A stretch of DNA of 64,000 nt from Thermogutta terrifontis (GTDB taxonomy: Bacteria > Planctomycetota > Planctomycetia > Pirellulales > Thermoguttaceae), in NCBI RefSeq assembly GCF_002277955.1, contig NZ_CP018477.1, positions 992,001 to 1,056,000 on the forward strand. Direction: 5' to 3'. The translations under genes were made by a program, and so were the position numbers. Positions 1 to 7,881 of this stretch are shown here, piece after piece. The notes beneath the pieces are model-generated. The model did no database searches and was not told the DNA's origin. It saw only the letters and a list, made by a program, of their open reading frames with translations. Position 1 is the stretch's first letter. Every line of letters begins with the position of its first letter.

Positions 1-1
1 T

Positions 2-520
2 CCGTATGTGGAGCAGAAACCTCTCTATGATCGCATCGACACGGGTAAACCGTTCGATGCACCGGAGAATGCCGAAGCGGCTGCCACTATCTTGCCGCTT
101 TATATCTGCCCCAGCGCGACCAACCAGCGTGAATTGCGACAGGGACGTGGTCCATGCGATTACGGGGGTATCTACGGGGAACGCATCACCAGCCCCAACA
201 ATCCGCCCAAGGGGATGATGCTCTATGACTGCGCACTGACGGTGGCCGACTGCACGGACGGGACATCCTGCACGCTGATCATTTCGGAGGACTCGGGATT
301 CCGCGACGGTCAGTGGATCAACGGTCTGAACGTGTTTGATCAGGCTTTCGCCATCAACAAAGCCCCGGCTTTCGAGAACGACATCCGGAGCAAACACCCG
401 GGCGGTGCGAACGCACTTTTTACGGACGGATCGGTGCACTTTCTTAAGGAAACGATGGATCTGAAAGTCCTGGCGGCCCTTTGCACCCGCGCGGGTGGAG
501 AGGTTGTCGGTGAATGGTGA
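2..520 (+). CDS. DUF1559 (prepilin-like) protein, 3' part
   Basis: This is the C-terminal part of a DUF1559 protein, a very large planctomycete family of secreted or surface proteins that usually begin with a type IV pilin-like N-terminus. The open frame runs off the left edge. Its first codons read PYVEQKPLYD, matching the usual LLPYIEQ-x-LY segment, so the GTG at 8 is internal and the true start is upstream. The family's closing H-x9-DG motif is present as HPGGANALFTDGSVHFL. Function within the family is unknown. The next gene starts 87 bases downstream on the same strand. Confidence 0.9.
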   Translation, partial: PYVEQKPLYDRIDTGKPFDAPENAEAAATILPLYICPSATNQRELRQGRGPCDYGGIYGERITSPNNPPKGMMLYDCALTVADCTDGTSCTLIISEDSGFRDGQWINGLNVFDQAFAINKAPAFENDIRSKHPGGANALFTDGSVHFLKETMDLKVLAALCTRAGGEVVGEW

Positions 521-607
521 TCGGATATCGCGCTGGCGGTCAGCGCGGCGCTCGGAGGGGTTGGTGTGAGTTCCGAGGGGAAAAGACTTAACAGAAAGGA
601 GCCATTG

Positions 608-1471
608 ATGCGCAGACGTGTAAGCCTTTTCCTCCTGACCCCCGTCGTGCTGATGGCAGTTAAAGCAAAAGTTGATGCCGGCCCGTATGATCCCGCTGCG
701 GGTCAACCGGGTTCCCTGGCGGTTCATATGTCCGATCCCGCATTTGTAGGATGGGCAAGCGGCTGGCGGGATTATCAGCCGGGAGCGAATGTTTCCATCA
801 CCTGGCAAACCCCAAACAAGGCCCTGGGACCGGCGGTGGGTAATTCGTTCGATGTTGTCAGTCTGGGAGAAGGGGGAAGCATCGTCCTGACATTCGATCG
901 GCCAATTTTCGACGGACCCGGTTGGGACTTCGCCGTGTTTGAAAACAGCTTTAGCGATACCTTTCTGGAACTTGCGTACGTGGAAGTTTCCAGTGATGGA
1001 GTCAATTACTTCCGGTTTCCCAACGATTCCCTCACACCCGGCCCTGTGGGGCCATATGGCGCCGTGGACCCGACAAATATCACCGGTTTGGCTGGTAAAT
1101 ACCGGCAGGGTTGGGGAACCCCGTTCGACCTAGCCGTTTTGGTCGGAATATCGCCCCTATTAGATTTCAGCAACATTCAATTTGTTCGCATTTTGGACAT
1201 CATTGGAGACGGGACCTATCGGGACACGTCGGGAGACCCGATTTACGACCCTTACCCGACCACGGGTTCCGCAGGATTTGACCTCGACGCCGTGGGAGTT
1301 CGGTATTTTGCTCCGGAAGCGCACATTGTTCCCGAGCCATCCGCGCTCGCCATCCTGTTAACGGCAATCCCGTTTATAGGAGTCAAGCTTGGCCGAAAAT
1401 TTTGGAATGCAAAATCGGCCGGTGTGATTCAGAGGACTGAATCAGTTGGTGACCAGGTTACTCTTTCCTAA
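608..1471 (+). CDS. PEP-CTERM surface protein, cell-surface-protein type
   Basis: A 287-residue exported protein. The ATG at 608 is chosen because AAAGGAG sits just upstream; an in-frame GTG at 566 only adds a leader that reads through this ribosome site. It has a hydrophobic signal peptide ([17 protein letters not shown]), a central beta-type domain with the block [19 protein letters not shown] and then VFENSF, and a C-terminal PEP-CTERM sorting signal ([11 protein letters not shown], hydrophobic stretch, basic GRKFW). An extra tail of about 20 residues follows the anchor, which is unusual. PEP-CTERM proteins are processed by an exosortase and kept at the cell surface; no exosortase is in the window. 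The next gene starts 31 bases downstream and is also PEP-CTERM, so the two are probably co-expressed. Confidence 0.8.
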   Translation: MRRRVSLFLLTPVVLMAVKAKVDAGPYDPAAGQPGSLAVHMSDPAFVGWASGWRDYQPGANVSITWQTPNKALGPAVGNSFDVVSLGEGGSIVLTFDRPIFDGPGWDFAVFENSFSDTFLELAYVEVSSDGVNYFRFPNDSLTPGPVGPYGAVDPTNITGLAGKYRQGWGTPFDLAVLVGISPLLDFSNIQFVRILDIIGDGTYRDTSGDPIYDPYPTTGSAGFDLDAVGVRYFAPEAHIVPEPSALAILLTAIPFIGVKLGRKFWNAKSAGVIQRTESVGDQVTLS

Positions 1472-1502
1472 GTCGTCACATTTCTGCTGAGGAGGTGCAT
1501 CC

Positions 1503-2414
1503 ATGAGAAGCAAGCTGCGAAACGCTGTGTGGAAAACGACGCTCGCTGCGGTGGGCGTTTTGATCTGTCTCCCGGTACGGGCGGGGGTGGTTGATTTTGA
1601 GGACGTGGGGGCCACGCTGCCACCCAATTCCTACTGGAACGGTTCGCCGAATGACGGCCATAACACGTTCACTTCCAACGGGTTTGTGTTCCACAACAAT
1701 TACACCCAGGCCTGGGATGTATGGGATGGATTTGCTTACTCGAATAAAACGGATACGACCACGCCCGGCTACACCAATCAGTATTCCGCGATTACCGGAA
1801 GCGGTGCCAGCGGTTCGCCCACGTATGGAGTCTCATTCGTCAATCTGTGGGGGGATCTCCCGAAGATCGACGTGCCCGCGGGGGTCGCTCTCCAATCGAT
1901 GCAGGTGACGAATACGACCTACGCCTATCTCTCCATGCGCGATGGGGATGCTTTCGCCAAGAAGTTTGGCGGTTCATCGGGAAATGATCCCGACTGGTTT
2001 AAACTCATTATTTACGGGAAAGACCTGGCCAATCAGTTGCTGGGCACCGTGGAGTTCTATCTGGCTGATTTCCGCTTTGCGGACAACACGCTTGATTACA
2101 TTGTTAACTGGTGGGCCACGGTGGATCTCACTCCGATCAGTTCCGCGCGGATTCTCGAATTTTCGCTGCATTCTTCTGACGTGGGACCGTGGGGCATGAA
2201 CACTCCGGCCTATTTCGCGCTGGACAATATCGTTTTCCAAACGCTCGGCGGCGGGGCGGAAGTCGTCCCGGAACCGGCGAGCCTCGCCCTTCTGGCCAGC
2301 GGACTCGCCGCGGCAGGGGCTGGCGCATGGCTGCGGCGCCGCAGACGTGCTGGGACGGAGCATCATGCCGGCACCCGAAAACCAGCCATGGGAATCGCTG
2401 AAACAGCCGTGTGA
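1503..2414 (+). CDS. PEP-CTERM DUF4465 surface protein
   Basis: A 303-residue exported protein with a signal peptide (residues 1-28), a DUF4465-like domain and a PEP-CTERM anchor near the C-terminus (VPEPASLALLASGLAAAGAGAWLRRRRRAG). DUF4465 hallmarks are the opening VDFEDVG, the WDVWDGFAYSNKTD block, then NQYSAITGSGASGSPTYGV. A strong ribosome site (GAGGAGG) precedes the ATG. A further 25 residues follow the arginine cluster. DUF4465 proteins are of unknown or ligand-binding function. From memory, related proteins in Bacteroidota occur in vitamin B12 uptake loci beside proteins resembling the preceding gene; that link is not testable here. A perfect terminator hairpin follows. Confidence 0.82.
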   Translation: MRSKLRNAVWKTTLAAVGVLICLPVRAGVVDFEDVGATLPPNSYWNGSPNDGHNTFTSNGFVFHNNYTQAWDVWDGFAYSNKTDTTTPGYTNQYSAITGSGASGSPTYGVSFVNLWGDLPKIDVPAGVALQSMQVTNTTYAYLSMRDGDAFAKKFGGSSGNDPDWFKLIIYGKDLANQLLGTVEFYLADFRFADNTLDYIVNWWATVDLTPISSARILEFSLHSSDVGPWGMNTPAYFALDNIVFQTLGGGAEVVPEPASLALLASGLAAAGAGAWLRRRRRAGTEHHAGTRKPAMGIAETAV

Positions 2415-2529
2415 AACTCGGCGATGACTTGATGTTCAGCCCGTGGACCGGGAAGCAAGGCACAAGCCCCGACTCCGCGGCACCATGGAAAAACCCCTCC
2501 GAGGACGTCGTCTCATCACGGCGTCTCAG

Positions 2530-2566
2530 GGCCCCGGGCTCCCCTCCCCGGGGCCTTCTCTTTTCT
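2530..2566 (+). terminator. Intrinsic terminator after the PEP-CTERM pair
   Basis: A perfect 9-bp stem (GGCCCCGGG at 2530-2538 with CCCGGGGCC at 2547-2555), an 8-base loop and the T-rich tail TTCTCTTTTCT. It lies 115 bases after the DUF4465 stop codon and just before the 3' end of the convergent gene, closing the PEP-CTERM unit. Confidence 0.75.
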
Positions 2567-2586
2567 CCGGGAGCAAGGAACTGCCA

Positions 2587-5175
2587 TCAATCGAGAGGCA
2601 CGACGTCGGTGCCGCGGGAATCCACCGAAATGAACCGTTGCCCGTCCACAACAATTTGGTAGCGCGTGCCCGCCTGGGCGTGGATGACCGCCTGGTGTCC
2701 TTCCAGTTTAACAGGGAACGGCGAAACCACGCGGTGGGCCTCGTTGGCCGCGACTTCCAGTCGGTGCGGTTTCCCGTCCAGGGCCAGACGTAAATTCACG
2801 AGGGCGCACGGGTTGATGAAAGGCCCCTGGCGGCGTTGGAGTCGGATGTGGAAGGAGTCAGGCAGCAGTCCGGCGTAATCTCCTTCTTCGCGGGGAACCT
2901 GCATCTGTTCTCCTGCAATGAGGATTCCCTCCGCCAGGTGGTGCCAGTCGAGGGTATTGTCATAAGGGGCGAGCAGCGTCAGGGAATACGCATAAACCAG
3001 GCCGCACCACTGCACGGGCAACCCGATCCAGTTGGGTGCCCGCCAGTTGGTCGCCCCGTACACTGGAACGGTCGCATAGAGCATCACCGGGTATTCACCC
3101 CACAGATAAACAAAGGGGATGCCCGTGAGAGCCCAGCGGCGAGCCAGTTCCAGGTACTCCTTGTTGCCGGTGAGCTGGTAGCCTCGCACATAGGCGTGGA
3201 CCAGATGGGCGGAAGCCAGAATGTCGGGAGTGTGCAAGGATAATTCCCAGGTCTGCGCCCCGCGGGGAGTACGAAACCGCTTCATGTATTCCAGGGTTTT
3301 GATACCTGCCTCCAGCGCCCGTCTGTTCCCTGTGAAGTAGGCGGCATCAAGGAGAAGCACCGCAAACCGCCCGCAATAGCCGCTGGCCGTGTCTTCAAAA
3401 TGCCCCTTTTGGTAGGGCCCCTGATAACGAAATGAACCGTCCTCCCGCTGCTGCCGCAGAATGCTCTCCACCTGGTTTTGCGTCATCTGGAGCCACTGTT
3501 CCGCCCGACCAGTCAAGAACCAGGCGGCTTCATCCGGCAAATGCGCCCCACCAGGGACCAGTTCCGGAACCTCCGGCAACTTGCCGGAAAGTCGCCAGAT
3601 TGTGGACACCATATCCACGTGAAATCTTCGCACCCAGTTGGGCTCCACGCAGTGTCCCCAACCGTTTTCATTGTGGATGGGTCCCTCTGTCAGGGCCCAC
3701 AGGCACAGGTCCCTTTGGGCGTCCCGACCGCGAGGCGGTTCCGGAAGGTCGGGCAACCCCTTACGCGCAACAGCCCAAAGGATTTGCTCTTCCAGCCGGG
3801 CGTCTCCCACGCGCAGAACGGCATTGATGCGGTGGCCGCGCAATGCCATCCGGTGGTCCGTCGTGCCATCGAAAACGTTGGGAGTGGCGTAGACGGGCTG
3901 CAAATGCATGTCGTCCCACGAGAGGGCAACTCCCGTTCGATCTGTGACGAAGGCCATCAGGGGCATCGTCACTTTGATTGGATCCGGGGCAAAACGCACA
4001 TGTTCTTCTGTCTCGATATCCAGCGTGGAAGAGCTCCGTTCCCCCTTGCCCAGATATTCCAGGCCAGCAAACAGTCCCTGCTGCAGAAGTCCCACGGGGC
4101 GCACCACGGGCCCCTCCACTTCATCCCCGGCCGATCCAGTTGCTTCCAAATTGAAGGCGATTTCGCCATTGTGGATGTGGATTTGGACGCGGACGCCCTC
4201 TCCCACCAGGGCGACATTATCTCCCTGATTGCTGATGGAAAGTTTGGGAACCCGAGTGATGAAGCCTGGGCCTTCCACAGCGGCGGGTGCGACGATCGGG
4301 GCTATCGCCACCACGGTTTCCTGCCCCCGACGAATGCGTGCCGCGTTATCCGGGGGTGATATCTCAAGCTGGTAGCCTCCAGGCAGGTCGCCCGGCACCG
4401 TGGTCCAGTCGGCTGAGAGCGAATCCTCGTAAATCCACACCACCCGCTGCAGGCTTTGCCCTGGCTCCGGCAACTGTATCTCAATTGCGACACCTTCGAG
4501 CACCCGGTCGCGCCGGCGGGGAACCTCGACAACTCTTTGATCCTTCGCGGGGATCTGAACCTTTCCATTTCCAGTGATCACCCAGACCAGTGTTGGTGTC
4601 TTGTTGATGAGATTGAAGCGGACGCTCTTCTCAGTAACAGTGATCTCTCCCACGGCGACGTCCAATATTTTCATCGTGGTGACACGAACACGACGAATCT
4701 CGTAAACACCGGGGGCCACCCCGGGATCGAGCCGTAATTGCTTCAGGCCACCCGGGGTGACAATTTCCACCCGATACTCGTGCCACAGTCCGTCCGCCTG
4801 GAGTGGAAAATGGCGGACCTTATCTTCACCCCATTGCGAAGATCGGCCGCAGGTCCAGTACACAGCCCCGCCTGTGGCCACCGTGGTCCGCAGCTCAACG
4901 ATCACCTCGCAGGCGTCGGCGGGAATCGAAAGCGGCCGGGCCAGATACGGATCTTCCCCAAAACTCTCCACGACGAGAACGCCATCCCGGACGGACAAAC
5001 GGCACTGGTTGATCGCTTGAAACCCGCCCGTGTCTGCGTCAAACGTGATGTCGATGGTCTCTCCGCGAATTCTTGGGACGGGAAGGCTGGGCCAGGTCGG
5101 GGGCGATGGCTCGCCGCAAACGCAGATCGGCAGACCCACCATCAGGAGCAGTGCGGCCAAAAAAGGACTCTTCAT
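2587..5175 (-). CDS. Large secreted protein of unknown function, possible six-hairpin (alpha/alpha) fold
   Basis: A protein of 862 residues. The ATG at 5175 is preferred because GAAAGGAGCC lies directly upstream, the same ribosome-site block as before the gene at 608. Residues 1-23 form a signal peptide ending near VCG. The N-terminal third looks like a beta-sandwich: an opening TFDADTGGF block and paired beta segments such as EVIVELRTTVATGGAVYWTC. The C-terminal half is helical with recurring tryptophan-rich blocks (NENGWGHCVEPNWVRRFH, GYCGRFAVLLLDAAYFTG, WRAPNWIGLPVQWCGLVYAY), resembling the toroid of six-hairpin glycosidases or lyases. A role on polysaccharide is plausible but no catalytic residues were identified. 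It is convergent with the PEP-CTERM pair. Confidence 0.7.
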   Translation of the reverse strand: MKSPFLAALLLMVGLPICVCGEPSPPTWPSLPVPRIRGETIDITFDADTGGFQAINQCRLSVRDGVLVVESFGEDPYLARPLSIPADACEVIVELRTTVATGGAVYWTCGRSSQWGEDKVRHFPLQADGLWHEYRVEIVTPGGLKQLRLDPGVAPGVYEIRRVRVTTMKILDVAVGEITVTEKSVRFNLINKTPTLVWVITGNGKVQIPAKDQRVVEVPRRRDRVLEGVAIEIQLPEPGQSLQRVVWIYEDSLSADWTTVPGDLPGGYQLEISPPDNAARIRRGQETVVAIAPIVAPAAVEGPGFITRVPKLSISNQGDNVALVGEGVRVQIHIHNGEIAFNLEATGSAGDEVEGPVVRPVGLLQQGLFAGLEYLGKGERSSSTLDIETEEHVRFAPDPIKVTMPLMAFVTDRTGVALSWDDMHLQPVYATPNVFDGTTDHRMALRGHRINAVLRVGDARLEEQILWAVARKGLPDLPEPPRGRDAQRDLCLWALTEGPIHNENGWGHCVEPNWVRRFHVDMVSTIWRLSGKLPEVPELVPGGAHLPDEAAWFLTGRAEQWLQMTQNQVESILRQQREDGSFRYQGPYQKGHFEDTASGYCGRFAVLLLDAAYFTGNRRALEAGIKTLEYMKRFRTPRGAQTWELSLHTPDILASAHLVHAYVRGYQLTGNKEYLELARRWALTGIPFVYLWGEYPVMLYATVPVYGATNWRAPNWIGLPVQWCGLVYAYSLTLLAPYDNTLDWHHLAEGILIAGEQMQVPREEGDYAGLLPDSFHIRLQRRQGPFINPCALVNLRLALDGKPHRLEVAANEAHRVVSPFPVKLEGHQAVIHAQAGTRYQIVVDGQRFISVDSRGTDVVPLD

Positions 5176-5430
5176 GAGAGGCTCCTTTCGCTGGAGGTTC
5201 AAGTGACTGCTCCGATTCAGCGTCCGATTGGGCAGGGGAATTTGTCAAGGTGTTTCAACGTCACAACATGACTTTTGGAGGCTCTTGGGCCGAGTGTTTC
5301 AAGCTTTGAACAAAGTTCTGCCCGGACAAAGTTCCGGAAAAGCCAATCATCCACAAACTGCCCCTGTTACCCCGCGAATTTTCGCGTGATGGACGGGATT
5401 TTTGACGGTTTGGCCACTTTTTCTTGGAAT

Positions 5431-5448
5431 TTGGCATGGACCCTGCTT
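5431..5448 (+). promoter_or_regulatory. Sigma-54-like -24/-12 promoter before pilin 1
   Basis: TTGGCATGGACCCTGCTT matches the sigma-54 consensus (TGGCAC-N5-TTGCW), with GG at 5433-5434 and GC at 5445-5446 at the required 12-base spacing. A start near 5458 would give a leader of about 110 bases to the pilin at 5569. The rest of the 393-base interval from 5176 to 5568 shows no convincing gene. A TTGTTG / TATAAG pair with 17-base spacing at 5530-5558 is a weaker sigma-70 alternative that overlaps the ribosome site. Confidence 0.55.
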
Positions 5449-5568
5449 AAGTCTATCGGGCAAGACGTCATCCCATCGATGGGACACAGGATGAAAACTT
5501 GTCAGGTCGGTCTGCGGTGGACCGACAGCTTGTTGGTTCCTCTGGTCCTTAGTATAAGGAGCGACAGG

Positions 5569-5925
5569 GTGAAGCGCGTGTTGTCTCGTATCTGGCGGGA
5601 GGAAGAAGGCGTTTTGACCTTCGAATGGATCCTCCTCATCACGGTCCTCGTGATCGGTGTGGTCGGCGGTCTCAGTGCGGTCCGCGATGCCGTGATCACG
5701 GAATTGGGCGATGTGGTCGAGGCCGTCATTTCGCTCGACCAGTCCTATTACATCGCCCATCCGTGGGATGTGCAAGTGCCTGACTGTGTCGTCGATGGCG
5801 CGTCCGACTCGTCCTACACCGATTCCGCTGGTATGGATCAGGGTCGCCTGAGCACCGGTGACCTCACTCAGGATCAGCCCGCCATCGGTGATTGCGGCGA
5901 CGACGTCGAAGATCCGAGCCTGTGA
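5569..5925 (+). CDS. Flp-like pilin, paralogue 1
   Basis: A 118-residue protein in the style of Flp/Tad pilins. A short basic leader ends in EEEG, followed by VLTFEWILLITVLVIGVVGG. Cleavage after this Gly would put Glu at +5 as in type IV and Flp prepilins, but Trp replaces the usual Tyr at +6. Past the hydrophobic helix is a long acidic tail (about 75 residues, many Asp), much longer than in a typical Flp subunit. The GTG at 5569 is chosen for AAGGAG upstream; the frame is open further 5', with ATG at 5491. It is the first of three related genes before a prepilin peptidase, so it is probably a structural or minor pilin. A strong terminator follows. Confidence 0.72.
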   Translation: MKRVLSRIWREEEGVLTFEWILLITVLVIGVVGGLSAVRDAVITELGDVVEAVISLDQSYYIAHPWDVQVPDCVVDGASDSSYTDSAGMDQGRLSTGDLTQDQPAIGDCGDDVEDPSL

Positions 5926-5983
5926 TGCAGCCATGAGCTGAAGTCTTCGACAGCTTTGTCGGACTTCCCGTCGTCATCTGAAC

Positions 5984-6028
5984 AACCGGCTCCGCGTGGT
6001 GTGATCGCCCCGGAGCCGGTTTTCATTT
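5984..6028 (+). terminator. Intrinsic terminator after pilin 1
   Basis: A perfect 11-bp stem (AACCGGCTCCG at 5984-5994 with CGGAGCCGGTT at 6011-6021), a 16-base loop and a T-rich tail. It separates pilin 1 from pilin 2, so the two pilins can be expressed at different levels. Confidence 0.8.
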
Positions 6029-6111
6029 ACGGCGTAGGCACGTTCCCTGACACATCCATTATCCCACCTTTGCCGCGGAACGAAATTTTTCGTCTGTCGT
6101 ACCGACAATCG

Positions 6112-6127
6112 TGGAATGAAAATTGCG
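6112..6127 (+). promoter_or_regulatory. Sigma-54-like promoter before pilin 2
   Basis: TGGAATGAAAATTGCG keeps GG at 6113-6114 and TTGC ending at 6126 with the 12-base GG-to-GC spacing of sigma-54 promoters. It lies 58 bases before the pilin 2 ATG and just after the terminator of pilin 1. Confidence 0.55.
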
Positions 6128-6184
6128 TAGGAAAGTTTGAGGGATTGAGACCGCGTACAGGTAGCTTATCTTGGGAGAACAAGT

Positions 6185-6508
6185 ATGAAGGCGATTCGAT
6201 TGATCTGGCGCCATGTGCGGCGAAGCGAGGGAGTTTTGACCTTCGAGTGGATACTGCTCATCACGCTCATTGTGATTGGGATCGTGGGCGGACTGTCAGC
6301 CACTCGGGATGCGGTCATCAGCGAACTGGGCGACGTTGTGGGCGCCCTGGTCCACATTGACCAGTCCTACACGGTATCGGCGGATGACACCGGTTGGGGC
6401 AACGCCTTCAGTTTCACAGACTCCTTGCCCGAATGTGCCGGCGAACAAAATCGCCCCACAACCGGCCGACCCGACCAGGGGCCTGTGGGCACGTGCTCCA
6501 ACCCGTGA
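6185..6508 (+). CDS. Flp-like pilin, paralogue 2
   Basis: A 107-residue paralogue of pilin 1 with the same layout: a short basic leader (MKAIRLIWRHVRR), the processing region SEG then VLTFEWILLITLIVIGIVGG, the shared block SATRDAVISELGDVVGALVHIDQSY, and an acidic, cysteine-containing tail (two Cys). The ATG is preceded by GGGAGAA. The block around the cleavage Gly and the IDQSY segment are the most conserved parts across the three paralogues, while the tails diverge. It is a predicted prepilin, exported and processed by the A24 peptidase encoded at 7066. Confidence 0.75.
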   Translation: MKAIRLIWRHVRRSEGVLTFEWILLITLIVIGIVGGLSATRDAVISELGDVVGALVHIDQSYTVSADDTGWGNAFSFTDSLPECAGEQNRPTTGRPDQGPVGTCSNP

Positions 6509-6623
6509 CCAGCGGCCACCTGTTGCCCGGAATCAACACCCACCGGCCACACGTTTTTCTGAAGTAGCTCATGGAACCATAGTTTCGACACGTCTTTGGT
6601 TGATAACCGGAGGCTTTACGGCG

Positions 6624-6974
6624 ATGGCCATCTCACAGCTCTGGCAACAGTCCTGGCGACGCCCTGTGGAAGTCGGTCGGTCCGCACGACCGAGGAAGCC
6701 GCGGCAATCCTTTCGAGATCGGGAGGCGCGGCGAGGTGTTCTCACTTTTGAATGGGTAATCCTCATCACACTCCTTGTGCTGGGAATTGTAGGGGCTTAC
6801 ACGGCGTTTCGGGACGGGGTGATCGACGAACTCGGCGATATCTGTGGCGCCGTCTTATCGGTGGACCAGTCGTTCGAAACCCACGCTCCGGACGACCTTC
6901 CCTGCGCGGGCAGTTGGGGGAGCTGGCAGGACGACGATGCCGGCCAGAACATTGAACGCGGCAGGAACTTATGA
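6624..6974 (+). CDS. Flp-like pilin, paralogue 3
   Basis: A 116-residue third paralogue. The ATG at 6624 is chosen for GGAGG ten bases upstream; the frame stays open upstream only because it overlaps pilin 2 out of frame. The leader is longer than in the other two (about 40 residues, rich in Arg and Trp) and ends EARRG, then VLTFEWVILITLLVLGIVGA. The AFRDGVIDELGDICGAVLSVDQSF block aligns with the paralogues. The tail is again acidic and has a Cys. The start is the least certain of the three because of the long leader. The gene lies 91 bases upstream of cpaA and is likely co-transcribed with it. Confidence 0.65.
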   Translation: MAISQLWQQSWRRPVEVGRSARPRKPRQSFRDREARRGVLTFEWVILITLLVLGIVGAYTAFRDGVIDELGDICGAVLSVDQSFETHAPDDLPCAGSWGSWQDDDAGQNIERGRNL

Positions 6975-7065
6975 CAAAAACCTTGGCCGCGGAAGACGCT
7001 ACCAACGGCCCTGAAAACTTTTCCCTGGAACCAACGACTCATCCGAGTTTTGGGAGGTCTCTTCC

Positions 7066-7614
7066 TTGAGCATGCTGGATTCTCTCACTGTGGCGGTCGC
7101 AGTTCTCGTGATAACTCTGGGGGCGGCCATAACTGACCTGCGGGAACGGCGGATCCCCAACGTCCTGACGGTTCCCGCCATGGCGGCCGGATTGCTTTTT
7201 CACGGTCTTCTGCCATGGGGACAAGGGTGGCTGTTCGCTCTGACGGGCTTTGCGCTGGGGGCCGGACTCCTCCTGTTGCCGTACATTCTTGGCGGCGGAG
7301 GGATGGGCGACATCAAGCTGCTTGCGGCTTTGGGGACCTGGCTCGGCCCGCGGGGTCTGCTCATCGCCTTTGCTTGTGGTGTCATCGTGGGGGCAGCTTT
7401 CACCCTTGTCTGCCTGGTGACCGGAAAGTCGCTGGAAGAACTCGTCCGTCCCATGGCACGAGCCAGCCAACCTCACGACGCCGGCTCGGGTGTGGCCTCC
7501 CGAGCGAAGAGGTTCACAACGTCCAGCCGCAAGGCCCTGCCGTTTGCTGTGCCCCTGGCGGTGGGAACCTGGTTGATGGTTGCGATGGCGCTGGTGCGGG
7601 GCGGTTGGTACTGA
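7066..7614 (+). CDS. cpaA: Prepilin peptidase, CpaA/TadV type (A24)
   Basis: A 182-residue polytopic membrane aspartic peptidase that removes leader peptides from Flp-type prepilins. Both catalytic aspartate motifs are present: TDLRERRIPN near residue 22 and GGGGMGDIKLLAALG near residue 83. It lacks the N-terminal Cys4 methylase-like domain of PilD, as expected for the short CpaA/TadV form. TTG at 7066 is used because GGGAGG lies 7 bases upstream; ATG at 7072 is the alternative. It follows the three pilins and precedes cpaB, so those pilins are its likely substrates. The C-terminal 60 residues carry an Arg/Ser-rich linker and a last membrane helix. Confidence 0.88.
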   Translation: MSMLDSLTVAVAVLVITLGAAITDLRERRIPNVLTVPAMAAGLLFHGLLPWGQGWLFALTGFALGAGLLLLPYILGGGGMGDIKLLAALGTWLGPRGLLIAFACGVIVGAAFTLVCLVTGKSLEELVRPMARASQPHDAGSGVASRAKRFTTSSRKALPFAVPLAVGTWLMVAMALVRGGWY

Positions 7615-7672
7615 GGCTTCCCGTCAGCAGCGAGGCGCACTTCATTTGTCATTCAATGTTTCGTTCAACTAT

Positions 7673-7688
7673 CGGCACTGAAATTGCA
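7673..7688 (+). promoter_or_regulatory. Sigma-54-like promoter before cpaB
   Basis: CGGCACTGAAATTGCA matches GGCAC-N5-TTGCA with the exact 12-base GG-to-GC spacing. It lies in the 267-base gap between cpaA and cpaB and is the best of the three -24/-12 matches in this locus. The leader to cpaB would be about 180 bases. Confidence 0.6.
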
Positions 7689-7881
7689 CAACGATTTTCA
7701 CAACCGATGACAGAACCGCGAATAAGAGACCTGAGACAGGAAAGAGGACTTTTCTTCAGTCAGCAAGAGTTTGAACTTTTAGGAGGTTGTCCGTTCTCGT
7801 CTGATATCGCGTGCTGTTGTTGATTAAAAGAAACAGTCCCTGTGCTGTGTTGCTCATTTGTAACAAAGGAGACGTGGCTCA

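Noticed and set aside
521-607. Possible cobalamin riboswitch before the PEP-CTERM pair
   Set aside because: Only 87 bases lie between the genes, too short for the class, and no B12-box-like element was seen.
3478-4359. 293-codon plus-strand frame inside the large secreted gene
   Set aside because: The minus strand encodes a continuous protein with signal peptide and ribosome site; this frame has neither and no recognisable motif.
5530-5558. Sigma-70 promoter TTGTTG / TATAAG before pilin 1
   Set aside because: The -10 overlaps the ribosome site and would leave almost no leader; the -24/-12 site upstream fits better.
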